Source of the DNA: Kineococcus aurantiacus
GTDB taxonomy: Bacteria > Actinomycetota > Actinomycetes > Actinomycetales > Kineococcaceae
Reading direction: 5' to 3'
DNA length: 64,000 nt
Assembly: GCF_013409345.1 (NCBI RefSeq)
Contig: NZ_JACCBB010000001.1
Span: 2,914,001-2,978,000, forward strand
The position numbers were made by a program, and so were the translations under genes. Each line of letters begins with the position of its first letter. The stretch's first letter is position 1. Below the pieces are notes generated by a model. The model saw only the letters and a program-made list of their open reading frames with translations, was not told where the DNA came from and searched no databases. Shown here in pieces: positions 9,426-17,295 of this stretch.

Positions 9426-10289
9426 CTGCCCGCCCACCGCTGGCGCGAGCGCGAGCGCGAGCACGCCGCACGGGCCCACGCGCTGACGGGGGAGGCGGCC
9501 GCGCGCCGGGCGCGGGGGCAGACGCACCCGGTGGAGGACTTCCTCTACACCTACTACTCCTGGTCGCCGGGGAAGCTGGCCCGCTGGCACCCCGGGGTGG
9601 GCGTCGTGCTGAAGGACGCCGGTGAGCGCCGGGACTGGCCCCACTACCGCGCCGTCGGCGCCGGCGCGCAGGTCGACGGCGAGACCCTGGGCCGGCGGCG
9701 GGCCACCACGGTCCGCTGGGCCCGCGACGTCCTGGCCGCCACGCGCGGCCGGGCCCCGCAGCTGGCCTGCTTCGGCCTGCACGAGTGGGCGATGGTCCAC
9801 CGCACGCGCCCCGAGCAGGTCCGGCACGCCGGGCTGCCGCTGCGGCTGGGCCACGCCGGCACCGACGAGGTCGTGGAGTCGCACCGCATCCGCTGCAGCC
9901 ACCACGACGCGTTCCGGTTCTTCACCCCCACCGCGGTCCCGCTCAACGCGCTGCAGCCCACGCGCGCGGAGCAGGCCGCGCAGGAGCAGCCCGGGTGCCT
10001 GCACGCGACGATGGACCTCTACAAGTGGGCGATGAAGCTGTCGCCCGCCGTGCCGGGGGAGCTGCTGCTCGACTGCTTCGAGCTCGCCCGCGACGTCCGC
10101 GTCCTGGACATGCGCGCCTCGCCGTACGACGTGTCGTCGCTGGGGCACCGGGCGGTCGCGATCGAGACCCCGGAGGGGAAGGCGGAGTACGCCCGCGCGC
10201 AGCGGGAGTTCGCCGAGCGCGCGGACCCGCTGCGGGCCGCGCTGGTCGAGGTGTGCGACGCGCTGCTCGCGCCGCCGGCACCCGCGTGA
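9426..10289 (+). CDS. 3-methyladenine DNA glycosylase-like protein
   Basis: The protein resembles a family annotated as 3-methyladenine DNA glycosylase in actinobacteria: HPVEDFLYTYYSWSPGKLARWHPG near the N terminus, then CFGLHEWAMV, SHRIRCSHHDAFRFFTP, and CLHATMDLYKWAMKL. The start is a problem. Homologous sequence extends upstream of the first in-frame GTG (9531), yet no ATG, GTG or TTG lies between the promoter and that codon; the near-cognate CTG at 9426 is the best candidate, giving 287 aa. Base-excision repair of alkylated DNA is a family-level inference, supported by the neighbouring Ku. Confidence 0.65.
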   Translation: MPAHRWREREREHAARAHALTGEAAARRARGQTHPVEDFLYTYYSWSPGKLARWHPGVGVVLKDAGERRDWPHYRAVGAGAQVDGETLGRRRATTVRWARDVLAATRGRAPQLACFGLHEWAMVHRTRPEQVRHAGLPLRLGHAGTDEVVESHRIRCSHHDAFRFFTPTAVPLNALQPTRAEQAAQEQPGCLHATMDLYKWAMKLSPAVPGELLLDCFELARDVRVLDMRASPYDVSSLGHRAVAIETPEGKAEYARAQREFAERADPLRAALVEVCDALLAPPAPA

Positions 10290-10307
10290 GGTGAGGAGGG
10301 GTTCGCG

Positions 10308-10700
10308 GTGCCGATCCCGATGGCGGTGGCCCGCGCCAACCGCGCCGTCCTGAACCGCGTGGTGCGCAGGGTCGCGCCGCGCACCCGGTCCCTTGGGCTG
10401 CTCACCCACCGGGGCCGGCGGTCCGGGCGGGAGTTCACGATCCCGGTGAACGTGTTCGAGGTCGAGTCCGGCGGTGCGGGCCGGATCCGGCTGGCCCTGA
10501 CCTACGGGCCCGGCACGGACTGGGTGCGCAACGTCCTGGCCGCCGGCGGGTGCACGCTGCGGTTCCGGGGACGGACGCTGGAACTCACCGACCCCCGGCT
10601 GGTCCACGACCCCACCCGCGCGGGGATGCCGCCGTTCGTGCGGTTCGCCCTGGCCCGGCTGGGGGTCGAGGAGTTCCTCGACCTCACCGTCGTGCGGTAG
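10308..10700 (+). CDS. Nitroreductase/deazaflavin-dependent oxidoreductase family protein (DUF385)
   Basis: The 130-aa product has the split beta-barrel pattern of the DUF385 (Ddn-like) family: LLTHRGRRSG near the N terminus, then a YGPGTDWVRNVLAAGGCTL segment that in this family contacts the F420 or flavin cofactor. Such enzymes reduce quinones or nitro-compounds with F420H2. GAGGAGGGG precedes the GTG by 6 nt. It follows the glycosylase-like gene by 18 bp, so they may be co-transcribed. Cofactor choice is not resolved. Confidence 0.82.
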   Translation: MPIPMAVARANRAVLNRVVRRVAPRTRSLGLLTHRGRRSGREFTIPVNVFEVESGGAGRIRLALTYGPGTDWVRNVLAAGGCTLRFRGRTLELTDPRLVHDPTRAGMPPFVRFALARLGVEEFLDLTVVR

Positions 10701-10703
10701 CGC

Positions 10704-11567
10704 TCAGACGCCGGCGGCCGCGTCGTCGGTCTCGGTGGCCGCGTTCCACTCCCGCTTCTCCGAGCGCCAGCCCTCCTCGGTGCGACCGCGGCGCCAGTAC
10801 CCCGACGCGGACAGCAGTTCCCGCGTGACGCCCAGCTCGGTGCGGGCCCAGCGGCGCACGGCGCGCACGGTGTCGGCCTCGCCGTGCACGAAGGCCTGCG
10901 GCGCCCCCGGCGGCAGGTCCAGGGAGCGCAGGAACCCCAGCAGCGCCTCGGGGTCGGGTGCGCCGCGGTGGACCCAGTGCAGCCGCAGGTCCGCCGGGCA
11001 GGTCAGCTCCAGCTCCTCGGCGGCCGAGAGCACCTCCACGACGGCGACGGCCACCGAACCGGCCGGGACCCGTTCCAGCGACGCCGAGATCGCCGGCAGC
11101 GCGCTGGCGTCCCCGACGAGCAGGTGCCAGGGGGCGTGGTCGCCGGGGGTGTAGGCGCCGCCGGGGCCCACGATCCACAGCTCGTCGCCGGGGCGCGCGG
11201 CGGCCGCCCACGGCCCCGCCAGACCCTCGTCGCCGTGCACGACGAAGTCGACCGTCACCTCGCCGCCGGCCACGGAACGGACCGTGTAGGTGCGCTGCAC
11301 GGGCCACTCGGCCCGCGGTCGCGTCTCCCGGATCGCGGCCACGTCGAACGGCTCGTCGTACCGCACGCCCTCGACGGGGAAGACCAGCTTCACGTACGAG
11401 TCGGCGTGCTCGACGCCGAAGTCGGCGAGGTCGGGGCCGCCGAACACCACGCGCACCATGTGCGGGGCGATCCGCTCGGTGCGCTGGACGACCCCCAGAC
11501 GCTGCCGGCGCGGGGCCGGGGCCTGGCGCTTGAACGGGTTGCGCACGACCTGCTCCACCTCACTCAC
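10704..11567 (-). CDS. Siderophore-interacting protein (FAD-dependent ferric reductase), second gene
   Basis: This 287-aa SIP-family protein reduces ferric siderophores in the cytoplasm to release iron. The FAD-binding part contains RTYTVRS, and the NAD(P)H part the WHLLVGDASALPAI block and the C-terminal SGYWRRGRTEEGW. The GTG at 11567 overlaps the stop of the upstream SIP gene by 8 nt, so the two are coupled. It converges with the DUF385 gene with a 3-bp gap. Regulation is probably from the iron box before the first SIP gene. Confidence 0.9.
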   Translation of the reverse strand: MSEVEQVVRNPFKRQAPAPRRQRLGVVQRTERIAPHMVRVVFGGPDLADFGVEHADSYVKLVFPVEGVRYDEPFDVAAIRETRPRAEWPVQRTYTVRSVAGGEVTVDFVVHGDEGLAGPWAAAARPGDELWIVGPGGAYTPGDHAPWHLLVGDASALPAISASLERVPAGSVAVAVVEVLSAAEELELTCPADLRLHWVHRGAPDPEALLGFLRSLDLPPGAPQAFVHGEADTVRAVRRWARTELGVTRELLSASGYWRRGRTEEGWRSEKREWNAATETDDAAAGV

Positions 11568-12549
11568 CCTCGGCGCGCCCTTCGCGCCAGTACCCCATGA
11601 ACGCCACCGACGTGCGCGGGACGCCGACCTCGCGCACGAGGTGGCGCCGCAGCGCCTTGACGACACCGCACTCCCCGGCCAGCCACGCGTACAGCGCCTG
11701 CGGGCCGCTGGCCACGGCGTGCTCGGGGACCTCCCAGAGGATCCCGGCGTCCAGGTCGACGTCCTCCAGCTCGGTGCCCGGGGCGGCCTGCGCGGACACC
11801 TCGTCCACCAGGGCCGACGCGACCTCGTGCACGCGCCGCTGCAGCAGTTCCCCCGGTGCGTGCGAACCGTTGCGCGGCAGCCACTCCACGGTCAGGTCCG
11901 CCTCCGAGAGCAGGCCGGTGAGGTCACCGGCGGAGGGGACCTCCAGCAGCGCCGTCGCCTTCACCCCGGCCGGCAGCTGCTCCAGGATCGCCGAGACGGC
12001 CGGGACGGCGGTCTCGTCGCCGGCCAGCAGCAGCGTGCGGGCCTCCGCCGGCGGCGCCCACTCCACGCCCCACGCGCGCCCGCCGCCCGGGGCCGTCGGG
12101 CCGACCAGCACGAGCGCGTCGCCCACGACGGCCTCGGCCGCCCACCGCGACGCCGGCCCGGCGTGACCGCCCTGCCCGTCCTGCACGCCGTGCAGGACGA
12201 AGTCGACGTCCAGCTCGGCCTGGGCGTGCGCCGTCGCGGGCCGGAACGCGCGCACCGTGTAGGTCCGCATCGTCGGGCGGACGTCCTCGGGCAGCTCGCG
12301 CCACCACGTGTACCAGTCGTCCCCGGGCACGTCGTGGGCGGCGAACGGCTCCTTGAGCAGCAGCAGCTTGATCCGCTGGTCGTACCCGCCGGCGCCGAAC
12401 CCGGCCAGCTCGGGGGAGGTGAAGGTGAGGCGCACGAAGCTCGCCCCGAGGCGCTGGACGGCCGCCACCTGCACCTCGAACAGGCCGTACGCGGCCTGTC
12501 GCGGTCGCGTCCGGGTCCCCCGCGCGGCCGTTCCGGTGTCCGTGCTCAT
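11560..12549 (-). CDS. Siderophore-interacting protein (FAD-dependent ferric reductase), first gene
   Basis: At 329 aa this is the larger of two tandem SIP paralogues. It shows the same order: an FAD domain with MRTYTVRAFRP, a nucleotide domain with LLLAGDETAVPAVSAILE, and the C-terminal VAFMGYWREGRAEGE. The ATG at 12549 follows a G-rich stretch and an iron-box promoter 20 bp upstream. No siderophore transporter or biosynthetic gene is within the window. Two copies in one operon may serve different siderophores; this is inference. Confidence 0.92.
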   Translation of the reverse strand: MSTDTGTAARGTRTRPRQAAYGLFEVQVAAVQRLGASFVRLTFTSPELAGFGAGGYDQRIKLLLLKEPFAAHDVPGDDWYTWWRELPEDVRPTMRTYTVRAFRPATAHAQAELDVDFVLHGVQDGQGGHAGPASRWAAEAVVGDALVLVGPTAPGGGRAWGVEWAPPAEARTLLLAGDETAVPAVSAILEQLPAGVKATALLEVPSAGDLTGLLSEADLTVEWLPRNGSHAPGELLQRRVHEVASALVDEVSAQAAPGTELEDVDLDAGILWEVPEHAVASGPQALYAWLAGECGVVKALRRHLVREVGVPRTSVAFMGYWREGRAEGE

Positions 12550-12568
12550 GCCCCACCCCTCGTCGATG

Positions 12569-12587
12569 TGAGGACAGGCTAACCAAT
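12569..12587 (-). promoter_or_regulatory. Probable DtxR/IdeR iron box
   Basis: TGAGGACAGGCTAACCAAT matches the IdeR/DtxR consensus TTAGGTTAGSCTAACCTAA at 14 of 19 positions, with the core GGTTAGCCT perfect on the minus strand. That core also holds a -10-like TAGCCT for the SIP operon, whose ATG is 20 bp away. A bound repressor would block it under iron sufficiency. The box ends 9 bp before the divergent ligase start and could affect that gene too. Confidence 0.65.
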
Positions 12588-12595
12588 AGGAGGCG

Positions 12596-13597
12596 GTGGT
12601 AGCCACGACCCCGGTGGCCGGGGCCCGCCCGCCGCAGCAGAGTGAGGACGTGCTCCCCATGCTGGCGACCCCCGCAGCGGGGCGCGGCCCCGCCTGCGGG
12701 GTCCCCACCGACGGCGACCAGTGGGCCTACGAGGTGAAGTGGGACGGCGTGCGGGTCCTGGCCGACGTCCGCGAGGGCCGCGTCGTCCTGCGCTCGCGCA
12801 CCGGCCGCGACGTCTCCAGCACCTTCCCCGACCTCGCCGCGCTCGCCGGGACCCACGCCGACGTCCTCCTCGACGGCGAGGTCGTCGCCCTGCGCGACGG
12901 CCAGCCGTCCTTCTCCGCGCTCGCCGACCGGGTGCACGTCACCGACCCCCGCGCCGCGGCCCGCGCCGCCGAGCGCACCCCCGTCACCCTCGTGACCTTC
13001 GACGTGCTGCGGCTGTACGGCGTCGGCCTGCTCGACCGGCCCTGGCAGGAGCGCCGCGAGTCCCTCGACCGGCTGCAGCCGGCCGGCACGGCCTGGCAGG
13101 TCTCACCCGTCTACGCCGACGCCGCCGCGCTGCTGGCCGCCACCCGCGAGCAGGGGCTCGAAGGCGTCGTCGCCAAGCGCCGGACCTCCCTCTACCGGCC
13201 CGGCCGCCGCAGCGCCGACTGGGTCAAGCACGCCCACCGCGACCACCAGGCGTGCCTCGTCGTCGGCTGGCGGTCCGTCGAGGGCGACCCCGCCCGCATG
13301 GGCGCCCTGCTGCTGGCCGTCCCCGGGCCCGGCGGGGAGCTGCGGTACGCGGGGCGGGCCGGCAGTGGGCTCGACGCGGCGATGGAGGACGAGCTGCGCG
13401 CCGCGCTCGCGGGCCACGACCTGCCCGCGCCCGTCGTCGACGTCCCCCACCCCGACGCGGCGGGCGCGACGTTCACCGCCCCCGTGGCCGTCGTCGAGGT
13501 CCGCCACCTCGGCCGCACGCCCGCCGGCCGGCTGCGGCAGCCCGCCCTGCGCGGGGTCCGCGCCGACCTGGCGCCCTCGGACGTGCGGGAGGAGTGA
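12596..13597 (+). CDS. ATP-dependent DNA ligase (LigD ligase-domain protein)
   Basis: The 333-aa enzyme seals DNA breaks using ATP. YEVKWDGVRVL holds the adenylated Lys at residue 48; LLDGEVVAL, VTFDVL and EGVVAKRR are the following nucleotidyltransferase motifs; the OB-fold domain starts near residue 215 with HQACLVVGWRSVEG. It is like the ligase module of LigD but stands alone. The GTG at 12596 has AGGAGG only 2 nt away, so an internal start such as GTG 12650 or ATG 12659 is possible. The polymerase module is encoded by the next gene after a 1-bp gap. Confidence 0.92.
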   Translation: MVATTPVAGARPPQQSEDVLPMLATPAAGRGPACGVPTDGDQWAYEVKWDGVRVLADVREGRVVLRSRTGRDVSSTFPDLAALAGTHADVLLDGEVVALRDGQPSFSALADRVHVTDPRAAARAAERTPVTLVTFDVLRLYGVGLLDRPWQERRESLDRLQPAGTAWQVSPVYADAAALLAATREQGLEGVVAKRRTSLYRPGRRSADWVKHAHRDHQACLVVGWRSVEGDPARMGALLLAVPGPGGELRYAGRAGSGLDAAMEDELRAALAGHDLPAPVVDVPHPDAAGATFTAPVAVVEVRHLGRTPAGRLRQPALRGVRADLAPSDVREE

Positions 13598-13598
13598 G

Positions 13599-14528
13599 GT
13601 GGGCGCCGGCGAGGACGACGTCGTCGTCGACGTCGAGGGCCGCCACCTGCGCCTGCGGCGGCTGGAGAAGGTCCTGTACCCCGCCACGGGCACCACGAAG
13701 GCCGAGGTCGTCGCCTACGTGACGGCCGTGGCGCCCGCCCTGCTGGCCCAGGTGCGCGGGCGGCCGCTGACCCGCCGGCGCTGGCCCGACGGCGTCACCG
13801 GCGGGTCGTTCTTCGAGAAGGGCGTCCCGCGCGGCGCGCCGGACTGGCTGCGGACCGTGGAGCTGGAGTCCCTCGGCAGCACGAGGGGCCGCGGGACGGT
13901 CCGCTACCCGCTCGTCGACGACCTCGCCGGCCTGGTGTGGCTGGCGGACCTGGCCGCCCTGGAGCTGCACGTGCCGCAGTGGCGCGTCGGGCCCCGCGGC
14001 GGCGTGCGCCACCCCGACCGGCTCGTCGTCGACCTGGACCCCGGGCAGGGGGCGGGGCTGGCCGAGTGCGCGGAGGTGGCCCGCGCCGCCCGGGAGCGCC
14101 TGGAGGCCGACGGGCTGCGGTGCCACCCCGTGACGTCGGGGTCGAAGGGACTGCAGCTGTACGCACCGGTCTCGGGGGCCCAGGGCGCCGACGTGCTGCG
14201 CTCCTACGCGCGCCGCCTCGCCGAGGGCCTGGAGCGGGACCGCCCCGACCTGGTCGTCAGCCGGGTGACGAAGACCCGGCGCGGCGGGAGGGTGCTGCTG
14301 GACTGGAGCCAGAACGACGCGGGGAGGACGACCGTCGCCCCGTACTCCCCGCGCGGGCGGCACCGCCCCTGCGCCGCCGCGCCGCGGACGTGGGCCGAGC
14401 TGGAGGACCCGGGGTCGTTGCGGCAGCTGACGCTGGCGGAGGTCGCCGACCGCCACGCCCGCGACGGGGACCTGCTGGCCGCCCTCGGTCCCGGCGCCGA
14501 GCCGGGACCGCGGGTCCCCACGCGCTGA
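13599..14528 (+). CDS. LigD-type polymerase/primase domain protein
   Basis: This 309-aa protein is the NHEJ polymerase (archaeo-eukaryotic primase fold) that fills gaps and adds ribonucleotides at broken ends. It begins with RHLRLRRLEKVLYPATGTTKAEV, has the metal-binding DLDPGQG, the SGSKGLQLY motif and a C-terminal DWSQN. No phosphoesterase module is present here or in the ligase gene. GGAGGAG precedes the GTG at 13599. In mycobacteria the polymerase, nuclease and ligase are fused in LigD; here polymerase and ligase are adjacent separate genes. Confidence 0.93.
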   Translation: MGAGEDDVVVDVEGRHLRLRRLEKVLYPATGTTKAEVVAYVTAVAPALLAQVRGRPLTRRRWPDGVTGGSFFEKGVPRGAPDWLRTVELESLGSTRGRGTVRYPLVDDLAGLVWLADLAALELHVPQWRVGPRGGVRHPDRLVVDLDPGQGAGLAECAEVARAARERLEADGLRCHPVTSGSKGLQLYAPVSGAQGADVLRSYARRLAEGLERDRPDLVVSRVTKTRRGGRVLLDWSQNDAGRTTVAPYSPRGRHRPCAAAPRTWAELEDPGSLRQLTLAEVADRHARDGDLLAALGPGAEPGPRVPTR

Positions 14529-14548
14529 GGCGCGGACGGCCGTCCCCG

Positions 14549-15673
14549 TCACCGCCGCCGCACGTCCAGGGCGGTGCGCACCCCCCACAGGTGGTCCTCC
14601 GGCCGTTCCCAGGCCGCGAAGTGGCCGCCGCGGTCGTGCTCGCGCCAGGCGACCACGTCGAAGAAGCGCTCGGCGAACCGGCGCGGGGCGTTGACGAGGT
14701 CCCGGGGGAACAGCGTGAACACGGTGGGCACCTCCAGGCGCGGCCACCGCTTCGGGTCCTCGGCCGCGTAGGGGGTGAAGGAGGTGCCGATCGCGCCGCT
14801 GACCCAGTACGCGGTGATCCACGTCAGCGCCTCGTCGAGGCTGAAGACGTCGGTGAGGGAGCCGTCGCCGTCGGTCCAGCGCAGCAGCTTCTCCCCGATC
14901 CACGCCGCGAGCCCGGCGGGGGAGTCGCCGAGGGCGACGGCGAGGGTGCCCGGCCGGGTCGACTGCTCGTGCATGTACCCGCCCTCGGTGCGCTGCCACC
15001 GGTGCCCGCGCTCGACGTAGGCCCGCTCCTCGGCGTCCAGGTCGGCGGGCAGGTCCCGCAGGAAGTGGTGCTGCGAGACGTCGGTGAGGTGCAGCGCGGA
15101 GACGGCGTCGGGGTGGCGGGCGGCGAGGGCCTCGGCGACGTCGCACCCGACGTCCCCGGCCGAGACGACGTACCGGTCGAACCCGAACTCGGTCATGGCC
15201 GCGGCGACGGCCTCCGCGGCGGCCGACGCGGCCAGGCCGCCGCCCGGGACGGGGGCGGCGAACGGGAACCCCGGCAGCGCCGGGACGACGACGGTCACGT
15301 CCCCCAGCCGCGGCAGGAGCCGCTCGAAGCGCAGGACCGAGTCGGGCCACCCGTGCAGCAGCAGGACGACGGGGGCGTCCGCGCCGCCGGGGGCGCCGGC
15401 GCGCGCCGGGGCGACCACGGCCCGCACGGGCACGTCGGTGCGCTCGGTCCCGAACCACCCGAGGGCCTCGATGCGGTCCTCCTGGGCCCGCCAGTCGAAG
15501 CGGTCGCGCCAGTGCTCCAGGAGCGCGTCCAGCAGGTCCGGGGGCAGACCCAGGTCGAGCGGGTCGCGGCCGGGGACGGAGGCGGCGACCGCCACGCGGC
15601 GGTGGCGGGCCAGCCGCTCGTGCAGGTCGTCCAGGACGGCCTGGTCGGTGCGCTCGAAGGCGTTCGCTCTCAC
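14549..15673 (-). CDS. Epoxide hydrolase (EHN plus alpha/beta hydrolase)
   Basis: The 374-aa product has the N-terminal EHN domain (DLGLPPDLLDALLEHWRDRFDW) followed by an alpha/beta hydrolase fold with LLLHGWPDSVLRFERLL as oxyanion-hole region and GDVGCDVAEALA around the nucleophilic Asp. The C-terminal GGHFAAWERPE carries the catalytic His. These enzymes open epoxides to diols. GTG at 15673 has GGGAAGGGAG upstream. It is divergent from the CGNR regulator, and a duplicated operator lies between them, suggesting that the regulator controls it. Confidence 0.88.
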   Translation of the reverse strand: MRANAFERTDQAVLDDLHERLARHRRVAVAASVPGRDPLDLGLPPDLLDALLEHWRDRFDWRAQEDRIEALGWFGTERTDVPVRAVVAPARAGAPGGADAPVVLLLHGWPDSVLRFERLLPRLGDVTVVVPALPGFPFAAPVPGGGLAASAAAEAVAAAMTEFGFDRYVVSAGDVGCDVAEALAARHPDAVSALHLTDVSQHHFLRDLPADLDAEERAYVERGHRWQRTEGGYMHEQSTRPGTLAVALGDSPAGLAAWIGEKLLRWTDGDGSLTDVFSLDEALTWITAYWVSGAIGTSFTPYAAEDPKRWPRLEVPTVFTLFPRDLVNAPRRFAERFFDVVAWREHDRGGHFAAWERPEDHLWGVRTALDVRRR

Positions 15674-15756
15674 GCGGATCTCCCTTCCCGGGTGGGGGGC
15701 AGCGGGCCACGGGGCCCGGTGGCGGTCCTGGTCCTGGTCGTCGTCGGGGAGCAGTT

Positions 15757-15826
15757 CGACACCGTTGAAGCGTAGAACCGGTGTCGTAGGGGCTGTCAAC
15801 ACCGCCGTCGGGCTAAGCTGGTGTCG
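15757..15826. promoter_or_regulatory. Duplicated operator with 40-bp period between epoxide hydrolase and CGNR genes
   Basis: Two inverted repeats share identical geometry: CGACACCG (15757-15764) with CGGTGTCG (15779-15786), and CAACACCG (15797-15804) with TGGTGTCG (15819-15826), each with a 14-bp spacer; equivalent arms are exactly 40 bp apart. A minus-strand TTGACA (15794-15799) followed 17 bp later by TCTACG would drive the hydrolase. A plus-strand TAAGCT (15814-15819) lies 6 nt before the regulator's GTG. Both promoters are inside the operator, which suggests joint repression. Confidence 0.6.
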
Positions 15827-16362
15827 TGGACCGGACGGTGGACGACCTCGACCTCGTGGCGCGGTTCCTCAACACCCTCGACGAGCGCACGTTCACCCGG
15901 CACGGGCAGGAGCACACCGCCGTCGACGACCTCACCTCCGTCGAGGCCCTCACCTCCTGGCTGCGCGCCCACGACCTGGCCACCGCCGGCGCGGTCCTGC
16001 ACCCCGCCGACCTCGAGACCGCGCTGCGGCTGCGGACGGCGCTGCGGGCCGCCCTCCTCGACCCCGACCCCGGCCCCCGCGGCGGTGCGCTGGCCGGCTT
16101 CCCCGTCCACCTGGCCCCCGGCCCCGGCTCCGGCCTGCGCCTGCGCGCCGACACCGGGGTGCCGGGCCTCGACGTCCTCCTGGAGACGGTCGCCACCGCC
16201 GCGGCCACCGGCCGCTGGGCTCGGCTGAAGCTGTGCGCCGCACCGGAGTGCCGCTGGGCCTTCCACGACACCTCCCGCAGCGGCGCCGGCCGCTGGTGCT
16301 CGATGGAGATCTGCGGCAACCGGCACAAGACCGCCGCCTACCGCCGTCGGCGCACCGCCTGA
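15826..16362 (+). CDS. CGNR zinc-finger transcriptional regulator
   Basis: The 178-aa product has an N-terminal ABATE-type stress-sensing domain (VARFLNTLDERTF...LRLRTALRAALL) and a C-terminal CGNR finger: LCAAPECRWAFHDTS, then WCSMEICGNRHKTAAYR, with four cysteines and the namesake motif. The finger binds DNA. The GTG at 15826 is 7 nt after TAAGCT, so the mRNA is probably leaderless, and the last operator arm reaches into the start codon, consistent with autorepression. The inducing molecule is unknown. Confidence 0.92.
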   Translation: MDRTVDDLDLVARFLNTLDERTFTRHGQEHTAVDDLTSVEALTSWLRAHDLATAGAVLHPADLETALRLRTALRAALLDPDPGPRGGALAGFPVHLAPGPGSGLRLRADTGVPGLDVLLETVATAAATGRWARLKLCAAPECRWAFHDTSRSGAGRWCSMEICGNRHKTAAYRRRRTA

Positions 16363-16431
16363 CGGCGCGCCCGGGCCCCGCGGCGCGGGAAACCGGTTGA
16401 CCTACACCGGGCCGGCCGGTCGACTGGCCCG

Positions 16432-17295
16432 GTGCTGGAACTCAGGACCCGCCTGTCCGAGGACGACCTGCGCGCCGTCGCCGACCTCGAGCGCCGCGTC
16501 GTCGCCCACGACGGGGGACGGCTGAAGATCGAGTGGGGGGACCTGCGGAACCGGTCCGGGGAGGCCGTGAACGACCTGCTGTGGCGGGTCGACGGCCGGG
16601 TCCTGGGGTTCGTCGGGATCGACTCCTGGAACGGGCGCGTCGCCGAGCTCGTCGGCGCGGTCGACCCGGTCGCCCGCGGCCGGGGGATCGGCTCGGCCCT
16701 GCTCGCGGCCGCCGTGGACGTCTGCCGCGAGCGCGGCTTCGGTCAGGCGCTGCTCATCGTGCCGCGGTCCTCGGCCGCCGGTCACCACCTGGCGCAGCGG
16801 CGCGGGGCGCCGCTGGAGCACTCCGAGCACGCCCTGCGCCTGGACGCCCCGCCCGAGCCCGGCGCGCCGGACCCGCGGACGACGCTGCGGGCGGCCACCA
16901 CCGACGACCTGGCCGTCCTGACCCGCCTGCTCACCGACGCCTTCGGCCAGGCGCCCACGCACCTGGAGGCCGGGTTCGCCACCGGCCGCACGCTCGTCGT
17001 CGAGCACGCCGGGGAACCGGTGGGGACCGTCCGGCTGCAACGGGAAGCGGACACCGGCGGGGTCTACGGGTTCGCCGTCGACCCCCGGCACCAGGGCCGG
17101 GGGATCGGCCGGGACGTCCTGCGCCGGGTCTGCCGGGAGTTCTTCGCCGACGGCGCGCGGACCGTCCGGCTGGAGGTCGCCGTCGGCAACGACCGCGCCC
17201 TGGGCCTGTACACGTCCGTCGGCTTCACCCGCGTCCAGACCGAGGACTACTACGACCTGCCGCTGGCGCGGCGGGCCCCGGGCGTCAGCGGGTGA
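16432..17295 (+). CDS. Tandem GNAT-domain N-acetyltransferase
   Basis: The 287-aa protein contains two GNAT folds. The first has the acetyl-CoA loop VDPVARGRGIGSALLAAAVD near residues 76-95; the second has VDPRHQGRGIGRDVLRRVC near 218-236 followed by LEVAVGNDRALGLYTSVGF. The second domain looks the more complete, since the first lacks the usual NxxAxxLY end. This arrangement resembles MshD mycothiol synthase in layout, but the sequence match is not clear enough to name it. Stop codons of this gene and the convergent DUF4383 gene abut. Confidence 0.8.
   Translation: MLELRTRLSEDDLRAVADLERRVVAHDGGRLKIEWGDLRNRSGEAVNDLLWRVDGRVLGFVGIDSWNGRVAELVGAVDPVARGRGIGSALLAAAVDVCRERGFGQALLIVPRSSAAGHHLAQRRGAPLEHSEHALRLDAPPEPGAPDPRTTLRAATTDDLAVLTRLLTDAFGQAPTHLEAGFATGRTLVVEHAGEPVGTVRLQREADTGGVYGFAVDPRHQGRGIGRDVLRRVCREFFADGARTVRLEVAVGNDRALGLYTSVGFTRVQTEDYYDLPLARRAPGVSG

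Noticed and set aside
14534-14545. GGACGGCCGTCC palindrome between convergent genes
   Set aside because: A 12-bp palindrome without a loop cannot form a useful hairpin and is expected by chance at this GC content.
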